Source: Ashinkailepas kermadecensis | Lineage: Eukaryota; Arthropoda; Thecostraca; Neolepadidae | Direction of reading: 5' to 3' | Length of the DNA: 64,000 nucleotides | NCBI GenBank assembly: GCA_034440615.1 | Contig: JAOTOM010005101.1 | Coordinates: forward strand, 699,501 to 763,500 | Part shown: in pieces, positions 53,474 through 63,702 of the stretch | Numbering within the stretch: the stretch's first letter is position 1 | Layout: every line of letters begins with the position of its first letter | Made by a program: the position numbers and the translations under genes | Notes under the pieces: generated by a model | What the model saw: only the letters and a program-made list of their open reading frames with translations | Told to the model about the DNA's origin: nothing | Database searches by the model: none

Positions 53474-55270
53474 ATGTGGGAAAAGTTCAAATCTTACTTG
53501 AGGGAAATTCAGATTAGACATGTCCCCCAAAAGCAAAGGCGCAAAAGAAGTGTAGGAAAGCCAGCATGGCTTACACCAGATTTGAGGAGATCAATTAAGG
53601 CTAAGAAAGATGCATTTAGAGTATTTAAGGAAGCTTCAAATGTCGTAAATCTAAGGTCGTATCAAAAAGCTAGAGATGCTGTGAAGCAGAAAACCAGAGC
53701 AGCAAGGCGGGCAAAAGAATTGGATTTGGCTAGGAACTGTAATGGGGACAGTAAAAAGTTCTTTAGTTTCTACAAGCTAAGTAAAGTTTCAAGCACAATT
53801 GGTCCACTGGAAGTAAATGGCACTATATTGAGTGAGGATGGTGAGATGGTTGAGGAGCTGAGCAAGCAGTTTAAATCAGTGTTTACAGTGGAGGATGTGA
53901 CAAATTTGCCAACCGTGAACCACAGTTCAGTGACAGGTGATCAGATACACAATGTTGATTTCATTGATAGTGATGTTGTTTTCAATTATATCAGAAAAAT
54001 AAAGCCAAACAAGGCAGCAGGACCTGATGGAATTTATGCTAGGGTATTGCGGGAAGCTGAAAAGGAACTGGCAATTCCACTTAGTATAATATTTTGTAGA
54101 TCAGTTTCACAAAATGAAATTCCAACAGATTGGAAAAGGGCAAATGTAGTTCCTATTTTCAAGAAAGGAGAAAGAGGTAAAGTTGAAAATTATAGGCCAG
54201 TAAGCCTCACATCCCTAGCCTGCAAGGTACTCGAATCAATTATCAAAGATAGAATAGTTAGTTTTCTGGAAGGAAACAGATTGATTCAAGATACTCAACA
54301 TGGGTTTAGAAAAGGGAGATCGTGTCTCACAAATCTCTTGGACTTTTTAAATTTTGCTACAGAACAATTTGATCAGGGAAATCAGGTTGATGTAGCATAT
54401 CTTGACTTTAGTAAGGCCTTTGACAAGGTACCCCATAAACGGTTAATGATGCAGCTTCAGGTCCATGGCATTGCAGGTAGCATCCTAAAATGGATTGAGT
54501 TGTGGCTTTCAGATAGACAGCAGAGAGTGATGCTTAATGGTACAAAGTCATCATGGCAAAATGTTCTTCGTGGAGTCCCTCAGGGGTCGGTACTGGGGCC
54601 ACTGTTGTTCATTATATTGGTGAATAGCATTGAATGTGGCCTGAGCAGTAAGGTTTTGAAATTTGCGGATGATTTGAAGATCTTTAGGGCAATAACAGGG
54701 CACAATGAGCAGGTTTTGCTGCAGAACGACTTAGACGAGCTTGTGAAGTGGTCCGAAAAATGGCAAATGAAGTTTAATTTTGATAAGTGCAAAGTCATGC
54801 ATGTAGGTAGGCAGCATATGAAGGCGCCATACTTGATGGATGGCCAAGTACTATCTGTGACTGAGCAGGAGAAGGACTTAGGTGTTATTTTGAACACAAA
54901 ATTGGTGGCATCAGAACAGACCAAAGAAGCCAGGAAGAAGGCACTAAGAATGCTTGGGGCGATACAGAGGAATGTGTCATACAAAAGTGAGGAGGTCATC
55001 AGGAAGCTTTACTGTGCATATGTCAGGCCACATTTGGAATACTGTGTCCAAGCTTGGTCCCCTAGTTATGAGAAAGATTGTTGGCTTTTAGAGAGAGTAC
55101 AAAAGAGGGCAACAAAAATGGTTAATGGTATAGGCAACCTGGCATATGAGGAAAGATTGAAGAAATTGAATATGTTTTCACTTAGATATAGAAGGCTGAG
55201 AGGAGATCTCATCGAGGTTTTTAAATTTGTTCATGGTCAGGAGCAGGGATATCTAAGGGAAATGTTTTAA
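53474..55270 (+). CDS. LINE-B reverse transcriptase, 598 open codons
   Basis: All RT blocks are intact: NKAAGPDGIYARVLREAEK, WKRANVVPIFKKGERGK, ENYRPVSLTSLACKVLE, TQHGFRKGRSCLTNLLDF, VAYLDFSKAFDKVPHKRL, LRGVPQGSVLGPLLFIILVN and LKFADDLKIF, followed by the thumb (EKDLGVILNTKL). TAA at 55268-55270 cuts off the usual tail, whose codons (FNRNDAIRGHQFKIKVNHSR, RQSFFTNRVVEHWNQLPG) continue in frame to about 55490. An enzymatically competent core is plausible. Confidence 0.9.
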   Translation: MWEKFKSYLREIQIRHVPQKQRRKRSVGKPAWLTPDLRRSIKAKKDAFRVFKEASNVVNLRSYQKARDAVKQKTRAARRAKELDLARNCNGDSKKFFSFYKLSKVSSTIGPLEVNGTILSEDGEMVEELSKQFKSVFTVEDVTNLPTVNHSSVTGDQIHNVDFIDSDVVFNYIRKIKPNKAAGPDGIYARVLREAEKELAIPLSIIFCRSVSQNEIPTDWKRANVVPIFKKGERGKVENYRPVSLTSLACKVLESIIKDRIVSFLEGNRLIQDTQHGFRKGRSCLTNLLDFLNFATEQFDQGNQVDVAYLDFSKAFDKVPHKRLMMQLQVHGIAGSILKWIELWLSDRQQRVMLNGTKSSWQNVLRGVPQGSVLGPLLFIILVNSIECGLSSKVLKFADDLKIFRAITGHNEQVLLQNDLDELVKWSEKWQMKFNFDKCKVMHVGRQHMKAPYLMDGQVLSVTEQEKDLGVILNTKLVASEQTKEARKKALRMLGAIQRNVSYKSEEVIRKLYCAYVRPHLEYCVQAWSPSYEKDCWLLERVQKRATKMVNGIGNLAYEERLKKLNMFSLRYRRLRGDLIEVFKFVHGQEQGYLREMF

Positions 55271-55594
55271 TTTAACAGAAATGATGCAATTAGAGGTCAT
55301 CAATTCAAAATTAAAGTTAATCACAGCAGGACAAGGTTAAGACAGTCTTTTTTCACCAACAGGGTAGTAGAACACTGGAACCAGCTTCCAGGAACAATTG
55401 TCAGTAGCAACACACTGAACATCTTTAAAAATGGCATAGACAATCATTATAAGAATAGGGGGCTTGTTTTTCTGTATTCCAGGGTGGGTTGATTGACAGA
55501 TTTGGTGGGCAACTGGTTCAGTGTACCAAGTGCAACCAAGAAGGGCCCTTGTGGCTCATAGTTGCACTGATCTTTTATGTCTTTATGTCTTTAT

Positions 55595-55936
55595 CAGGAC
55601 CTTCTTCACTTTTATAACATGACGTCTGTGTCCACTCGTCTCGTACAATCCGACATCATGTTCTTACGAAACGTTTTATGTGGCAGGACGGACTCATCAG
55701 TGTTATTGCAAAACTTTGGATTATGTGTCTCAGTCAGGAGAAATAGGCAACCTGTTTTATTTCATGTACCGTATGCACGTGTAGAAACCATTAGGTGTGG
55801 CTTATTTAACAGATTATTAAAAGAAACGAACACATTTTTAGCGATGACACCAAGTGCGGACATATTCACGAACCCGCTGAATGCATTTAAGACGCAGGTG
55901 GTTAGATACTGTGCTGCGTCACCCGCTCACATCTGA
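55595..55936 (+). pseudogene. LINE-A ORF2 C-terminus, resumed after LINE-B
   Basis: DLLHFYNMTSVSTRLVQSD, FLRNVLCGRTDSSVLLQNFG and NPLNAFKTQVVRYCAAS, ending with TGA at 55934. It continues the sequence PEYLQYHSLL that stops at about 50507. This shows that LINE-B landed inside LINE-A. Confidence 0.82.
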
Positions 55937-56647
55937 GCCGCGTAGCCATCGGGCATCGATGCAGTTCTGACAGCCGTGTACCTGTTTTAACTGAAAACTG
56001 TTCACCTGTTCTGTTTACGTTTTTTTAGCAAATGACTTCTCCTGTAAAGGGCACAATATGCTGTTCGAGATTGTGGACAATAAACAAATAAACAAATAAA
56101 CAAATGCTCCAAAATGGACATCAATGATGTTTTGGACATCACTAATGATGCAATACAGATGCTAGACCCGGAATTTGGCCTCAGGTCACCTATATAGCAG
56201 CACTTTATCAGGTCAGTTACTTGTTCCAGTTACCGGAACCGGGTTGCCCGCCAGACTGCTCCGTCAGGCGGCTCGGCGCAATCGGCTTCGCGAAGAAAGA
56301 GGTGAAGTACATGAATAAAGTATGGAAACGCTTAGGTACACAATGACAAACAGTAGTTTTCAGGATGTGTAGGGAGTAGCATGCAAAGCCACATCAATCG
56401 CATGACAATCATTTGCATTTATGACAACATTCCGGTTGACCAAGGTTGGTTCTATTAACCTGTCATGAACTTGACCTGACTCGAAACTCGAAAAATATTC
56501 GGCGGGTTTCCACTTTAAACAACGCGCCGGTCATTTCTAAGCAGGTACGCAAAAAATGGTTTATCTCGACCGGTAAAATCTGGAGTTATGTACGAAAAAC
56601 CGGAGAGGTGGGCGGATTTCGCCCACTCCCTCCAGTGCGCGAGTTAA

Positions 56648-57925
56648 ATCAGCTTTCGATGTCGCATTTCGGTAACATACATGTGCGTTATGAACATGGT
56701 TTGCGGTGTCCAACTTTGGACAGTTTGGATGCAATCATGAACACCTTGCAACCATATGATGAACCATTCGCGTGATTTTGTCCTGAGGTATGCTTGCTGT
56801 ACACTTTTTCCTATAAATTTGCTTAGATTTTGCTTCAAGTTCAGGATCACGTATGCACATTTTTCCCTGATCTCAGGACGTTTAGGAGGCGTGGCCGGAT
56901 TGACTACACATTGGTTCAGGTAATAACAGATCAAACGTTCAAGCTCATCACAGATCGCTCCACCAGAGCCATGAGTCTCACGTCAGGTGACGCCGCCTGA
57001 CTGCAGACTATGGCCGGGCCGAATCGCCGCGGCGTCGATCTGTTGTCGGCTGCCACGCGTGTTGGCGCCTGGCGCTTGGGAATGTTAAAAAAAAAAATGT
57101 ATTCACAAAGCACGTTTGACAACCACGTTGCAAGGTTCGTATTTCCTCGCATGGTGGATGAAACGCCTCCGGGGAGGGGGCGGCATGCTGCCTACACCGG
57201 GCACCCTACGCAGGCTTGTGCTTGATTCAATTTCAATTCTAGACGGAGTTTTTGGAAATAATGGCCGATTTTCTTTTCACTCCGTATTGATTGGAAGATT
57301 ACACTGGCGGGCTGGGATCGTTGTCCAACCGCTGGAATATATTTAACGTTAAATTATTCTTAATTCAACTTAAAAGCGAAAGCTTTCAATAATATGAGTC
57401 TTATGCTTGAATTCAATCAACTCAAGCACTAAAAATTCGTTCCTCAAAAATATAAACAAACATATTTCCCATCCCTACCCTACCAATATTTTGCAGCTCC
57501 AGATCTATTAAACGCCATACAACGTTGGTGTCGAAGCTTCAACTACGCACAATGACACCATAAATATTGCGGAAGTTTTGTTTCACCTCACTGGCAGTGG
57601 CCAGGGCCATGCGGACATCTCATGACGAGATCATCAGATCAGAAGTCGTCAAGTGGTCCCGGGTACGGATCCCACCGGCGGACTAGCTTCTTCTTTCTCC
57701 GGTCGCAATGCGGGCAGCCCGCATGGTCCCTAGTCGCTCGGTGAATATTTCGCTAATGAGCAGATGGGCGGTCCCGATGCGATATGCCAGCATGGGAGCC
57801 GTAGTCTAGCCCAGGTGGGGCTTCCATTAGCTCCGCACGGTGCTGCTTCCTGTGCACCGGCCTGCATGCACGTATGGTGAAGGTGGCCACGGTAGTCGGC
57901 CACTGCTAATTCTGCAATTTCACTT
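56648..57925. other. Non-coding, nothing recognised
   Basis: Mixed composition; overlapping short frames on both strands without similarity. The GC-richer stretch 57590-57900 may be an old repeat but shows no diagnostic motif. Confidence 0.4.
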
Positions 57926-59056
57926 CAACAGTGTCACGCGGGCATGACAGTGTCAGTGTCACGTGTCAACAATGTCACGCGGACATGACAGTGTCAGTGT
58001 CACGTGTCAACAGTGTCACGCGGGCATGACAGTGTCAGTGTCACGTGTCAACAATGTCACGCGGACATGACAGTGTCAGTGTCACGTGTCAACAGTGTCA
58101 CGCGGGCATGACAGTGTCAGTGTCACGTGTCAACAATGTCACGCGGGCATGACAGTGTCAGTGTCACGTGTCAACAGTGTCACGCGGGCATGACAGTGTC
58201 AGTGTCACGTGTCAACAATGTCACGCGGGCATGACAGTGTCAGTGTCACGTGTCAACAATGTCACGCGGGCATGACAGTGTCAGTGTCACGTGTCAACAA
58301 TGTCACGCGGGCATGACAGTGTCAGTGTCACGTGTCAACAGTGTCACGCGGGCATGACAGTGTCACGTGTCACGTGTCAACAGTGTCACGCGGGCATGAC
58401 AGTGTCAGTGTCACGTGTCAACAATGTCACGCGGGCATGACAGTGTCAGTGTCACGTGTCAACAATGTCACGCGGGCATGACAGTGTCAGTGTCACGTGT
58501 CAACAATGTCACGCGGGCATGACAGTGTCAGTGTCACGTGTCAACAGTGTCACGCGGGCATGACAGTGTCACGTGTCACGTGTCAACAGTGTCACGCGGG
58601 CATGACAGTGTCAGTGTCACGTGTCAGCAGTGTCACGCGGGCATGACAGTGTCAGTGTCACGTGTCAACAGTGTCACGCGGGCATGACAGTGTCACGTGT
58701 CACGTGTCAGCAGTGTCACGCGGGCATGACAGTGTCAGTGTCACGTGTCAACAGTGTCACGCGGGCATGACAGTGTCAGTGTCACGTGTCAACAGTGTCA
58801 CGCGGGCATGACAGTGTCAGTGTCACGTGTCAACAGTGTCACGCGGGCATGACAGTGTCACGTGTCACGTGTCAACAGTGTCACGCGGGCATGACAGTGT
58901 CAGTGTCACGTGTCAGCAGTGTCACGCGGGCATGACAGTGTCAGTGTCACGTGTCAGCAGTGTCACGCGGGCATGACAGTGTCAGTGTCACGTGTCAACA
59001 GTGTCACGCGGGCATGACAGTGTCAGTGTCACGTGTCAACAATGTCACGCAGGCAT
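57926..59056. repeat. 41-bp minisatellite, about 27 copies
   Basis: The unit is AACAGTGTCACGCGGGCATG plus ACAGTGTCAGTGTCACGTGTC, with A/G variants and a 42-bp variant carrying CACGTGTCACGTGTC. Near-perfect homogeneity with higher-order alternation (AACAATG / AACAGTG / AGCAGTG). Each unit contains the palindromes TGACAGTGTCA and CACGTG. No coding role. Confidence 0.97.
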
Positions 59057-59306
59057 TCAGTTCGACATTGTGAACTTTGGCGGTAAGTGTACGCCGGCTG
59101 AAATCGCCTCCATCTATCTCTGAAAGTCTCCATGACACTACCCATTGGTGCTGAGGTGTACACGGGGGACGATCTGACACATTGCTTTTGGTGGTACGAG
59201 CGGCGCTGGCAGTGACAGCATTCCAGCACACTGGGAGCTAAATTAACTTCCAACAAACAGAAACAGATCTAAATGTATCAAACAGTTCTTGGTCCCAGAG
59301 ACATTG

Positions 59307-59389
59307 CACTGTGCTGGGATGGGCGCAAAATGAACTTTGCAGTCGACGCGCCCCTAAACACCAATCCACCACCACCACCACTGTACTGG
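59307..59389 (+). mobile_element. Hairpin mini-retroposon with 11-bp target duplication
   Basis: The unit 59318-59378 lies between CACTGTGCTGG (59307-59317) and CACTGTACTGG (59379-59389), 10/11. GGGCGC-AAAAT-GAA-CTTTGCA-GTC-GAC-GCGCCC, then CTAAACACCAATCC and (ACC)n. The simple repeat at the 3' end is typical of retroposition. Confidence 0.84.
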
Positions 59390-60209
59390 ACACGGGCGTG
59401 AACACCGAGGTTGGAGGCGGCAAATGCATGGGTCAAGACCGCTGATTGCTCTGCTGTTGTTTGAGTTTTGGGGCTCTTGGACTATGGATTGTGATCATTT
59501 GGCGCCCATAGCTCATTCCATATGGTCAGTTGGCTGGAGAGAACATAACCTCACCCCACCCCCGGGTGCCACGGGTGCCTACTGCCATAGGGTCAAATGA
59601 CAGGAGAGAACATAGCCAGGCGAAAGCCACAAGGGGAACTCCCGTTTGGTTTTCTCCTGCCTAGCTAATGCCGCGAATGAAATACGTCGGCCCGTACACA
59701 TCCGTCCGCAGCGAAGTTGCCAATAATAACTCAAATTTCTTCCGTCATAGAGCTCTATTGCTCTGATTAACATATTTATGTCATTACTACTGATCATGTG
59801 CGCTACAACCATGACCGAAGATCCTCCGTGAAACTAGGGAAGTCCGTCCCATCTCGACCCACCTGGAATATCCAGCCATGTCTAGGATGAACCATTCACA
59901 GAGGCCGGGTTAAGCTCGGTCATCAGAGGGCTGAACTCATTGGGTGTCTGGTGCACTCTGGGCCGGTTATCTGTTACATGTCGCGGAATTGACTAGGAGC
60001 GAGACCTCGACTTCAATTGAATTGGGTCATTGAACTGTCACTGATGACGGATGCCCCTCACCCTTCCTGTTCAATCCCTCCGGAGTCGTCCTTTGACCGC
60101 GCACATTCCCTCTTGTCCATCTTGCTCACTTGTCCCTCCCTCCGGCTTCCTTTGATGACTGGTGGAGAGCGGGGAGCGGTTGGCGAATGGAGCATGCCTC
60201 GGTAAGTCT
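59390..60209. other. Non-coding, nothing clearly recognised
   Basis: A possible very degenerate mini-retroposon lies at 59472-59513 (GGGGCTC...GGCGCCC). Otherwise no element or gene seen. Confidence 0.35.
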
Positions 60210-60336
60210 GAAACCATAACTGACAATTTTGATGATCTCATTCGGTGAAATAGTCCATCAGCTCGACTCTCAAGTGAAAGCGAATGTGCGACATATCGAA
60301 AACGTACATAAAAGCTAATCAATGCTGAACAAGCTG
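60210..60336 (+). repeat. Pseudo-LTR, upstream copy
   Basis: It begins GAAACCATAACTGACAATTT and ends AATGCTGAACAAGCTG, matching 62916-63043. Confidence 0.9.
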
Positions 60337-60411
60337 TCCGTGTTCAACCAGCAGTGCCTGTATGCAAATCTGCTCCCAAGATACACATAATTTTGACTAC
60401 ATGATAGAGCA

Positions 60412-60711
60412 GTGAAGAAAAAGGATTTCCCTGCTGAATTCAGACGGAGACTGATCAGTGAACAGCTCACCAAGAAAGAAGAGACAGTCAAAAGTATCAA
60501 AACAGAACTAAACTCAGCAAATGAAAAATGCAAGAACTGTGGTGTTCCGGATGGGCTGAGGAAACAAGTAGATGAAGCTTTGATTTCTTTTGTTGGGGAT
60601 CACGCTGAGTTAACCAAGGCGCGAACATTAAAGAAACTGACGGGTCTCTACAATGGTACTTTAGCTGTACCAGAGGGACGAGTGTGTTTTTTAAAACTTG
60701 TCAAACAATGA
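60412..60711 (+). pseudogene. Penelope N-terminal region
   Basis: 99 open codons, KKKDFPAEFRRRLISEQLTK... and CGVPDGLRKQVDEALISF, a lysine-rich helical N-terminus. Similar segments precede the RT in Penelope proteins. Cut by a stop before the RT. Confidence 0.55.
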
Positions 60712-60877
60712 ACTAACTGAAACCCAAATATAATTTCTCAACCTTGGTTTAAACTGCCACATATACCCTGAGCATGACCAGAACAAGAAGACTGCAGAGA
60801 TCGCCCTTCTTTATGATGATATTTGCAAACTTGAAAAATAAGGCAGAATTGATGTTGAGCCGGACGTCAAAGTCCTG

Positions 60878-61948
60878 TTGCAGGTGGAAGCTGACAGAAA
60901 AAGGCACACAGGAAACAAAAGCATTTTGACCAGAAAACTACGGGAAGCGGCCGCTAGTCTGAAGAACAACGATGATATAGTTATCAGGCGGGCTGACAAA
61001 GCAGCCGCTTATGTTATCCTCAACAAGCAAGACTACGTAGACAAAGTTCGGTCCATACTCGGCGATGAGACAAAATTCCGTCGCATAACGCAAAACCCAA
61101 CCGAGTCCCTGAAGAAACGACTAAATAACTTGATAGATGTAGCCAATGCTGATGTGGGTGGAACACATTTCCAAAACGTTACAGGTGAGTTCCACCCTGG
61201 ATATCTATACGGTAGCGTAAAAACGCACAAGGAAGGAAACCCGCTCAGACCTATAATGTCGCAGATCCCGACCCCCACACACAGGATTGCAAAACGATTG
61301 AATGCCCTACTCGCACCGTATATACCAACGACGTTCGCACTCAGCTCTAGCCAGGAGTTCATTGACATTCTGAAATCCACTAAACCTAAGGGGATTATTG
61401 CATCTCTGGACGTCCAAAGCTTGTTCACCAATGTACCAGTTGAACGAACAATCAAGATCATCCTCCAATACGTCTATCATCAGAAAGAGAAACTTCCTCT
61501 AAAGCTGCTAGCCAAAGTTTTGGAGCAAATGCCTAGACTTTGTACGATGGAAGCACCATTCCGATGCCGTGAGGGCAAACTTTATCGCCAGGTAGAAGGT
61601 GTAGCAATGGGGCCACCGTTGGGTGTTCTTTTTCCACAGGCTTACATGTCACATGTAGAGCTGGAGATGCTTGGCGATGCGAATCTGAAACCTAACTTAT
61701 ATTGCCGATATATCGATTATATATTCTTGGATGTGGAGAGTAAAGAAGTCCTTGAGACTATCAGACTCAGGCTAGAGGAGATCTCTGGTCTGAAATTCAC
61801 AAAAGAACTTAGTGTTCAAGCTAAGCTGCCTTTCCTTGACGTTATAGTACAATCCGCAGGTGACCATTTCGTCACGGATGTTTCCAGGAAGCCGACGGAT
61901 ACCGGCTGTTGCATGAATGCGGCCAGTGAGAGTCCAGACCGCTATTAA
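60878..61948 (+). pseudogene. Penelope reverse transcriptase with altered active site
   Basis: 356 open codons: VIRRADKAAAYVILNKQDYV, GYLYGSVKTHKEGNPLRPIM, IASLDVQSLFTNVPVERTI (first catalytic Asp kept), GVAMGPPLGVLFPQAYMSHV and LYCRYIDYIFLDV. The last should be Y-x-DD; the second Asp of the pair is Tyr, so the polymerase is expected to be dead. The frame stops at 61946 and the remainder is in other frames. Confidence 0.88.
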
Positions 61949-62340
61949 AAAAGGTGTCATTCGGCATACGTCGGTAGGGCAGTAAAGAACTGCTCTTCCT
62001 GGGAACTCCTTGACCAGGAGCTACAGAGAGTCCGCCAGCTTCTTGTTAACAATGGATATAGTAACAGAGACTTTGATGCCACATGTAAGGATATCATAAC
62101 CAAATACCTGCAAAAACAAGACGATAGCCATGCTAAAAATATGAACATCAATATTTGTTTCTTCAAAACATCATGACTTCTGCCTGGAAACATGATGAGC
62201 GTGCCATACAGAAAATTGTTCTAAGCAGTTGTAGACCTAAAGTAGTTTGTGAGAAAGTATCACTTACGATGTATTATCAAAGTCCGAAAACGTCATCATT
62301 GATCATGAGGAATAACCCCTAGCGTGAAACTGAGCCGTTA

Positions 62341-62667
62341 AAGCAGGTCAATGTAGTATACAAATTTACTTGCCCACACGGGGACTGCGCAACCCGTCCA
62401 GTATGTTACATTGGCAATACTACAACGACGCTCAGTAGAAGGCTCACCATGCACTTACAGAGTGGTGGGCCCAAATAACACTATAAGGACAAACACAAGG
62501 CCTCCATCACACGTGATAACCTAGTCTCTAATACAGAGATTCTTGTAAGATGTTCTGATAGGAGACGCTTGCCGGTACATGAGGATGTTCTCATCAAGGA
62601 TGCCTTGCCGGTAATAAACATACAGTGCAGGATGACCTCTGCACTAGCTCTTTACGATTCAGCATGA
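62341..62667 (+). pseudogene. Penelope GIY-YIG endonuclease remnant
   Basis: VNVVYKFTCPHGDC, VCYIGNTTTTLSRRLTMHLQ, a stop, then HYKDKHKASITRDNLVSNTE and VHEDVLIKDALPVINIQ. This corresponds to the FYVGET...[10 protein letters not shown] and [16 protein letters not shown] parts of the other Penelope copies, but the active-site Arg region is eroded. Confidence 0.75.
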
Positions 62668-62868
62668 GTGAAGTGTAACGTGTGCCTTTTTCTGAGTGCG
62701 TGCGTGTACTGTTGCTTCTAATCGGATTCCTGGACTTGACGCTGAAAGTGCCTATGTGAATGCTTGAATGATTTTTAACCCGTGAAATGTGTTTTTTTTT
62801 GCACTTGCCCACTTGTTTTATTTGTCATAACTTTGACCCCATCTAGCCATGTCACCTATAATGTAGCC

Positions 62869-62895
62869 ATGATGATGATCTATGCTGATCGAAAC
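62869..62895 (+). ncRNA. Hammerhead-like motif before the downstream pseudo-LTR
   Basis: A-TGATGA-T-GATC-TATGCT-GATC-GAAAC. Same frame of conserved words as the other Penelope elements but a different, still self-complementary stem (GATC for GGCC). The leading C of CTGATGA is A here. Confidence 0.35.
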
Positions 62896-62915
62896 GTTGT
62901 ATTTAAATATAGATG

Positions 62916-63043
62916 GAAACCATAACTGACAATTTTGATGATCTCATTCGGTGAAATAGTCCATCAGCTCGACTCTCAAGTGAAAGCGAATGTGCGACAT
63001 ATCGAAAACATACATAAAAAGCTAATCAATGCTGAACAAGCTG
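62916..63043 (+). repeat. Pseudo-LTR, downstream copy
   Basis: Same sequence as 60210-60336 apart from CATACA for CGTACA and one extra A. It lies 20 bases after the hammerhead-like motif. Confidence 0.9.
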
Positions 63044-63702
63044 GGGAGAGAAGACGACGGAGGAGGGAAGAGATCCAGACCACACGCGGCGATTGAATAT
63101 TGTTTGGCAATATTCAATCGCGGCACGCTCGAAAAGACCTAGCTTATAGCTGGCGATCGAGCACGAGAAGCTACCTGCTGCCCCAAAGACCCCGACCCCC
63201 CCCCCTCCCAGCTGTCTCGTAGGTGTCCTTATTAGGGCATCTACGGGAAGCTCCGCCCCCCGGACCAATAGTTGGTTGTCTGCCGGATTAGCCGGCCGGC
63301 GCCACTAGTTGGTTGCTCGCCGGAATAGCCGGCGTAGCCCCCCTCCCAACCCCCTTCGGCCCAGCGGTGCTCACCAGCACCGTCGGGAAACCGAATTGTA
63401 GCAGCGGTCGGCTTTGATTGTTTTTTGTCCCATCCAACCCACTAGGTTAGAGCCAGCAGAGGTACCTTTCTGGTTTAATGGATCGAGCTAGCGGCCTTTG
63501 GCCGTGACTGCGCCCACCTCTGTTTGGCTACTCCCATCCCTCCAAGCACTGTGTCTCTCTTCCCCTTTCGCACTACACTTCTCTTCACACTCTTCCTTAC
63601 CACACCCCTTCAGGGTGTCTCTCTTGTCAGCACCCCTTCAGGGCGCCCTTCCCACACTCAGTCACCCCTCCCCTCTCCTCAGGGGTTCAACCCCGCACCG
63701 GC
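63044..63702 (+). other. Probable 5' region of the terminal LINE, with a perfect hairpin
   Basis: GC- and pyrimidine-rich leader before the ORF1 below. A perfect 14-bp stem GCGATTGAATATTG / CAATATTCAATCGC with a 5-nt loop occupies 63089-63121. A partial tandem of AGTTGGTTG[TC] with CCGGA[AT]TAGCCGG lies at 63270-63334. Confidence 0.45.

Larger units (their letters stand above)
50508..55594 (+). mobile_element. CR1-like LINE (LINE-B), nearly full length
   Basis: 5.1 kb: 5' UTR with repeated monomers, ORF1 with an esterase domain, ORF2 with endonuclease and RT, and an 8-bp tail repeat (GTCTTTAT)n at 55575-55594. Esterase ORF1 plus an 8-bp 3' microsatellite is typical of CR1. Only a few disabling changes are visible, so it is the youngest layer of the nest. 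Confidence 0.9.
48715..56101 (+). mobile_element. Jockey/CR1-superfamily LINE (LINE-A), 5'-truncated, split by LINE-B
   Basis: It begins just before the RT of ORF2, without endonuclease. It is interrupted at about 50508-55594 by LINE-B, and resumes with the ORF2 C-terminus, a 3' UTR and a (CAAATAAA)n tail (56080-56103). Inserted into the piggyBac-like element in the same orientation as listed. Confidence 0.85.
48444..56647 (+). mobile_element. piggyBac-like TTAA element, copy 2, split by nested LINEs
   Basis: The left part 48448-48714 and right part 56102-56643 align to 5889-6817 in order. The ends are TTAA-CACGCGCCC and GCGCGAG-TTAA (48444-48447, 56644-56647). The interruption sits at the homologous TTTAAATGCTCC of copy 1, so the empty site is known from the sister copy. 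Confidence 0.85.
60210..63043 (+). mobile_element. Penelope-like element between near-identical direct repeats
   Basis: Direct repeats of 127-128 bp (60210-60336, 62916-63043) bracket an RT/GIY-YIG coding region. They differ by one substitution and one A. Penelope elements typically carry such pseudo-LTRs through partial tandem copies. This is a different subfamily from the pair at 26.5-29.9 kb. Confidence 0.88.

Noticed and set aside
57640..57680. B-box-like GGGTACGGATCCC suggesting another tRNA-SINE
   Set aside because: Two mismatches in the box, no A box at the right distance, no tail or target duplication.
57926..59056. Repeat-spacer array resembling CRISPR
   Set aside because: No unique spacers, head-to-tail identical units and a eukaryotic context; it is a minisatellite.
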